Notes under the pieces: generated by a model
What the model was told of the DNA's origin: nothing
Seen by the model: only the letters and a program-made list of their open reading frames with translations
Databases searched by the model: none
Made by a program: the position numbers and the translations under genes
Shown: piece after piece, positions 61,143-64,000 of the stretch
How the letters are laid out: every line of letters begins with the position of its first letter
How positions within the stretch are numbered: the first letter of the stretch is position 1
NCBI RefSeq assembly: GCF_010726245.1
Contig: NZ_AP022561.1
Span: forward strand, 1,550,001-1,614,000
Reading direction: 5' to 3'
From: Mycolicibacterium aichiense
Lineage (GTDB): Bacteria > Actinomycetota > Actinomycetes > Mycobacteriales > Mycobacteriaceae
DNA: 64,000 nt

Positions 61143-62702
61143 ATGGCCAACATTGTCCTCGTCAACCCGCGGTTCGAGGTGTCGTACTGGGGTTTGGAGC
61201 ACGCGCTGCCGCTGCTGGGCAAGAAGTGCAACGTCCCGACCGCCTGCCTGCCGCTGTTGGCCGCCCTGACGCCGCCCGAGCATCACGTCACGCTCGTCGA
61301 CGAGAACGTCGAGGACATCGACTTCGACAAGCTGGCGAAGGCCGACATCGTCGGGCTCACCGGCATGATCGTGCAGCGCGGGCGGATGCGCGAGATCATC
61401 AACGAACTGAAGGCCCGAGGCGTCTTCGTTGTCGTCGGCGGTCCGTGGGTCAGCGTGCAGGAGGACTACTTCGACGGTCTGGCCGACGCGATCTTCGTCG
61501 GCGAAGCCGAGACCACCTGGCCGCAATTCCTCGAGGACTGGAAGCACGGCCGCCAGCAGTACCGCTATGAGCAAGCCGAGCGCACCGACATGACCACCGT
61601 GCCGGTGCCGCGCTACGACCTGTTGAAGACCAAGAACTACGTGTTCGGCAGTGTGCAGTTCAGCCGCGGCTGTCCGTTCCAATGCGAGTTCTGCGACATC
61701 ATCGTCACCTTCGGTCGTAAACCGAGGCTCAAGACCAGCGCACAGGTGATCGCCGAACTGGAAGCGATGCGCACGGCGGGCCTGTCGATCGGCTTCATCG
61801 TCGACGACAACCTGATCGGCAACAAGGCCGCCGTGAAGGTGCTGCTGGCCGATGTCCACGCGTGGCAGGAGCGTGAAGGATATCCCTTGCAGTTCTTCAC
61901 CGAGGCGTCGCTGAACCTGGCCGAAGACGACGAGCTGATGGAGTTGATGGTCGCCGCCAACGTGACGGTGGTGTTCATCGGGATCGAGAGTCCCAACGAG
62001 GATTCGCTGAAAGAGGCGAAGAAGTACCAGAACGTGAAGAAGGGCGGCACGATCGTCGATCGGGTTCGCAAGGTGCAGGACGCCGGGCTGGAAGTGTGGT
62101 GCGGCATGATCGTCGGCTTCGACAACGACGACACCCGAATCTTCAAGGAGCAGGCCGACTTCATCGGTCAGACCGACATCATGCACGCCATGGTCGGCAT
62201 GCTCGCCGCGATCCCCAAGACACCGCTGCACGCGCGGCTGAAGAATGAGGGCCGCCTCGACCTCGACGACGAGCAGACCTTCGGCACCAACGTCATACCG
62301 CTCAACATGAGCCGAGACGAGTTGCGAGACGGCTACATCGGCCTGATGAGTGAGCTCTACGATCCCGACTTCTACTTCGACCGCCTCGAAAATTTGTATT
62401 TGACAAGACAATTCGATTTCGGGAGAGCACGCAACGAATACCTGCGTCATCATCCCTGGCGGCGCAGACAAGCCCAGTTATTCGACGCCGCACGGGCATT
62501 CGGCCTGTTCCTGCTGCTGATGAAGAACGTCCCCGACGCGCAACTACGCCAGGTCTACCGGCGCCGGATGTGGAAGATGGCCCGCAGCCGGCCGGATCCC
62601 GGGGTCTTGTTCGTCAGCGTGGTCAAGTGTGCGACGCACTACCACCACTACACGATGTCGCGGGAGATGTCCGACCGCCGGACCCTGGTCAATACCTTCT
62701 AG
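61143..62702 (+). CDS. B12-binding-domain-type radical SAM protein
   Basis: The product is 519 residues from the ATG at 61143 (GGAG nine bases upstream); the frame could start earlier at 61047 but without a ribosome-binding site. The N-terminal ~140 residues (ANIVLVNPRFEVSYWGLEHA, VVVGGPWVSVQEDYFDGLAD) form a cobalamin-binding Rossmann-type domain, lacking the DxHxxG motif. The radical SAM cluster is CPFQCEFC, in FSRGCPFQCEFCDIIVTFGR. A C-terminal domain follows (DUF4070-like: TPLHARLKNEGRL, NVIPLNMSRDELRDGY). It resembles hopanoid/methyltransferase-type radical SAM proteins. Substrate unknown. Confidence 0.88.
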   Translation: MANIVLVNPRFEVSYWGLEHALPLLGKKCNVPTACLPLLAALTPPEHHVTLVDENVEDIDFDKLAKADIVGLTGMIVQRGRMREIINELKARGVFVVVGGPWVSVQEDYFDGLADAIFVGEAETTWPQFLEDWKHGRQQYRYEQAERTDMTTVPVPRYDLLKTKNYVFGSVQFSRGCPFQCEFCDIIVTFGRKPRLKTSAQVIAELEAMRTAGLSIGFIVDDNLIGNKAAVKVLLADVHAWQEREGYPLQFFTEASLNLAEDDELMELMVAANVTVVFIGIESPNEDSLKEAKKYQNVKKGGTIVDRVRKVQDAGLEVWCGMIVGFDNDDTRIFKEQADFIGQTDIMHAMVGMLAAIPKTPLHARLKNEGRLDLDDEQTFGTNVIPLNMSRDELRDGYIGLMSELYDPDFYFDRLENLYLTRQFDFGRARNEYLRHHPWRRRQAQLFDAARAFGLFLLLMKNVPDAQLRQVYRRRMWKMARSRPDPGVLFVSVVKCATHYHHYTMSREMSDRRTLVNTF

Positions 62703-63532
62703 TTCTCCTGCCGGCCGTTGCCGTTGCTGCCGGCGACCTGCTCGAGGAACTGCACGGCCAACACCCGGACAGGCACGTTCGTCTGCTGGCTCTGCTTGCG
62801 CAATACATCGAAAGCCGCGTCGGCGTCGATACCGTGCATGGCCATCAGCACGCCCTTGGCCTGCTCGATCGGTGCCCGGCTCTGCAGCACCCGCTGAATC
62901 GACTCCGCGGTGTCACGGGCCGACTTGTAGCGGGCGAAGTCGCCGATCGCCCGGGAGACCGCTTTTGTCAGCAGTTCGAGGATCTCGGCGTCGAGGCCGT
63001 CGAAGGCGTGAAATGACCGCCCGTACAGGTTGAACGAGCCCAGCGTCTGATCCTCGGTGAACAGCGGCGCCGCCAGGAAGCTGTTGACGCCTTCGTCACG
63101 CGCGGCGGACGCGAAGCCCCGCCAGGCGGCCATCGCCTCTTCGGAGTCCAGCTGGACGATGCTGCGGGTTCGTGAAGCGTGTAGGCAGGGGCCTTCACCG
63201 GCGTCGTACTGCTCACTGTCGATCCGCAGGGTGCGCTCGTCGGTGTGCACGGCGGTGTAGGTCAGCCCGCCGAGGTCGATCGTGATGCCCGTGTAATCAG
63301 CGCCCTGGATGGCCTCCTGGGCGATCGCGGCCACGCGCTGAAGCAGTGTGAGTAGCTCGTCTTCGTCATTGACGCTGCGACCGGCGTCGACCAGCAGGCG
63401 GCCCAGCTGGGCCGCCGACATGGCGTTGCGGGTGGCGGCCTCGATGACAATCTCGGCAGCCTGCTCAGCGTCGGTTCCATCCAGCGGCTCGGCCGGGATG
63501 GAGTCCTCGACGCGCGGGTCGCTGTGCTCCAT
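62699..63532 (-). CDS. GAF and ANTAR domain protein
   Basis: The product is 277 residues from the ATG at 63532. A GAF domain covers about residues 45-190 (LLTLLQRVAAIAQEAIQGAD, DAGEGPCLHASRTRSIVQL, NSFLAAPLF, LGSFNLYG). The C-terminal ANTAR domain is QSRAPIEQAKGVLMAMHGID followed by AFDVLRKQSQQTNVPVRVLA, an RNA-binding antitermination module. Such mycobacterial proteins sense small molecules or redox state and act on leader RNAs. It ends tail-to-tail with the radical SAM gene (4-bp overlap). Confidence 0.9.
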   Translation of the reverse strand: MEHSDPRVEDSIPAEPLDGTDAEQAAEIVIEAATRNAMSAAQLGRLLVDAGRSVNDEDELLTLLQRVAAIAQEAIQGADYTGITIDLGGLTYTAVHTDERTLRIDSEQYDAGEGPCLHASRTRSIVQLDSEEAMAAWRGFASAARDEGVNSFLAAPLFTEDQTLGSFNLYGRSFHAFDGLDAEILELLTKAVSRAIGDFARYKSARDTAESIQRVLQSRAPIEQAKGVLMAMHGIDADAAFDVLRKQSQQTNVPVRVLAVQFLEQVAGSNGNGRQEN

Positions 63533-63579
63533 GGGGTGAGTGTCCCACCTTCGGGACTTCTGGTTGCTGTAAGGGCTAT

Positions 63580-64000
63580 CTAGGGCAGCACGGTGTGCAT
63601 CAGCATCACGTTGTAGGCCGACCACAGCGAGAGGTTGTAGTACAGCTCCCGGCCCGTCGACCAGGGATGCAGGAACGGCGCGTAGATGCCACCGGGGATC
63701 TGCATCGACGACACCAGCATCTGCTCCGGCCCCCACGGCCCCTGAGGCGCCGGCGCGGTCCGCATCACCACGTCGTTGTTGCCGTTGCAGTACAGCACCA
63801 GATACTGCTTGAGGTAGTTGTTGAATTGGGCCGACATCTCGCCGACCGGGCCGGGGATCACCGGGGTGGCCGCCGCCGGGCTGCCCGCAACCCAGCTGTT
63901 GCTGTCGGCGTTCCAGTACTCGTACTTCGTCAGGTCGGGGATCAACCCGGGGGACACCCGCGACACGTAGGCCGACCCGCCCCGCCCGTTGGGTGTGCCG
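63580..64000 (-). CDS. DUF4185 domain protein, C-terminal part (5' end outside window)
   Basis: The frame is open to the right edge. The visible ~139 residues (GRGGSAYVSRVSPGLIPDLT, YEYWNADSNSW, YLVLYCNGNNDVVMRTAPAP, WSTGRELYYNLSLWSAYNVM) match the C-terminal half of DUF4185, a five-bladed-propeller-like domain of secreted actinobacterial proteins. No stop or start occurs between 63966 and 64000. Confidence 0.8.
   Translation of the reverse strand, partial: GTPNGRGGSAYVSRVSPGLIPDLTKYEYWNADSNSWVAGSPAAATPVIPGPVGEMSAQFNNYLKQYLVLYCNGNNDVVMRTAPAPQGPWGPEQMLVSSMQIPGGIYAPFLHPWSTGRELYYNLSLWSAYNVMLMHTVLP

Overview
The window looks like the chromosome of a rapidly growing mycobacterium (Mycolicibacterium-like). 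This rests on high GC, the gene order fprA / prfB–mscS-like–proline-rich protein–ftsE–ftsX–smpB–ssrA, the fadE24–fadE23–hisN neighbourhood, a tmRNA tag of the mycobacterial type (ADSNQRDYALAA), a mycofactocin-type short-chain dehydrogenase, a proline-rich cutinase and several DUF families common in mycobacteria. All assignments come from reading the sequence; no database search was run.

Bases 1–30,209 are chromosomal. Bases 1–8.5 kb hold a catabolic-looking cluster (secreted beta-propeller protein, mycofactocin-type SDR, ferredoxin, P450, aldehyde dehydrogenase). It is bounded by two related TetR regulators, and three promoters carry the same 16-bp palindrome TTGATCGATCGATCAA. Then follow a molybdopterin oxidoreductase, a MarR/aldo-keto reductase pair, fadE23/fadE24/hisN, two MFS transporters around a TetR with a 24-bp perfect palindrome, fprA, the prfB-to-smpB operon, a sulfotransferase/DUF1214/TetR operon and the tmRNA gene ssrA.

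Bases 30,210–54,741 are accessory DNA in the 3' end of ssrA. The last ~22 bases of the ssrA coding part occur three times (30,186; 51,389; 54,720), so two islands lie in tandem. Island A (30.2–51.4 kb) has a tyrosine integrase, an excisionase-like gene, a primase-polymerase/DUF3631 replication gene broken by a nonsense codon and a frameshift, a transmembrane Ser/Thr kinase with two secreted DUF732-like proteins, a serine recombinase, a PD-(D/E)XK nuclease-like gene, a non-autonomous transposon carrying a membrane-protein gene, and a group of genes (DUF488, a GHKL ATPase-nuclease fusion, a winged-helix-like protein, a DNA-glycosylase-like gene) that resembles an uncharacterised defence module. 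Island B (51.4–54.7 kb) has no integrase. It carries a Doc-type toxin fused to an unknown C-terminal domain with a tiny upstream partner, and two overlapping membrane-protein genes. No capsid, portal, terminase or conjugation genes were seen, so these look like satellite-type elements rather than complete prophages.

Bases 54,742–64,000 return to the chromosome: the apparent original ssrA terminator, a YhgE/Pip-type permease with a degenerate ABC ATPase and divergent TetR, a cutinase, an SDR with a zinc-ribbon-like N-terminal part, a B12-binding-type radical SAM protein, a GAF-ANTAR regulator and part of a DUF4185 protein.

Several island genes are broken by single-base changes while the flanking chromosomal genes are intact. 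This is either decay of the islands or, because many lesions are missing C or G bases in short runs, possible assembly error.
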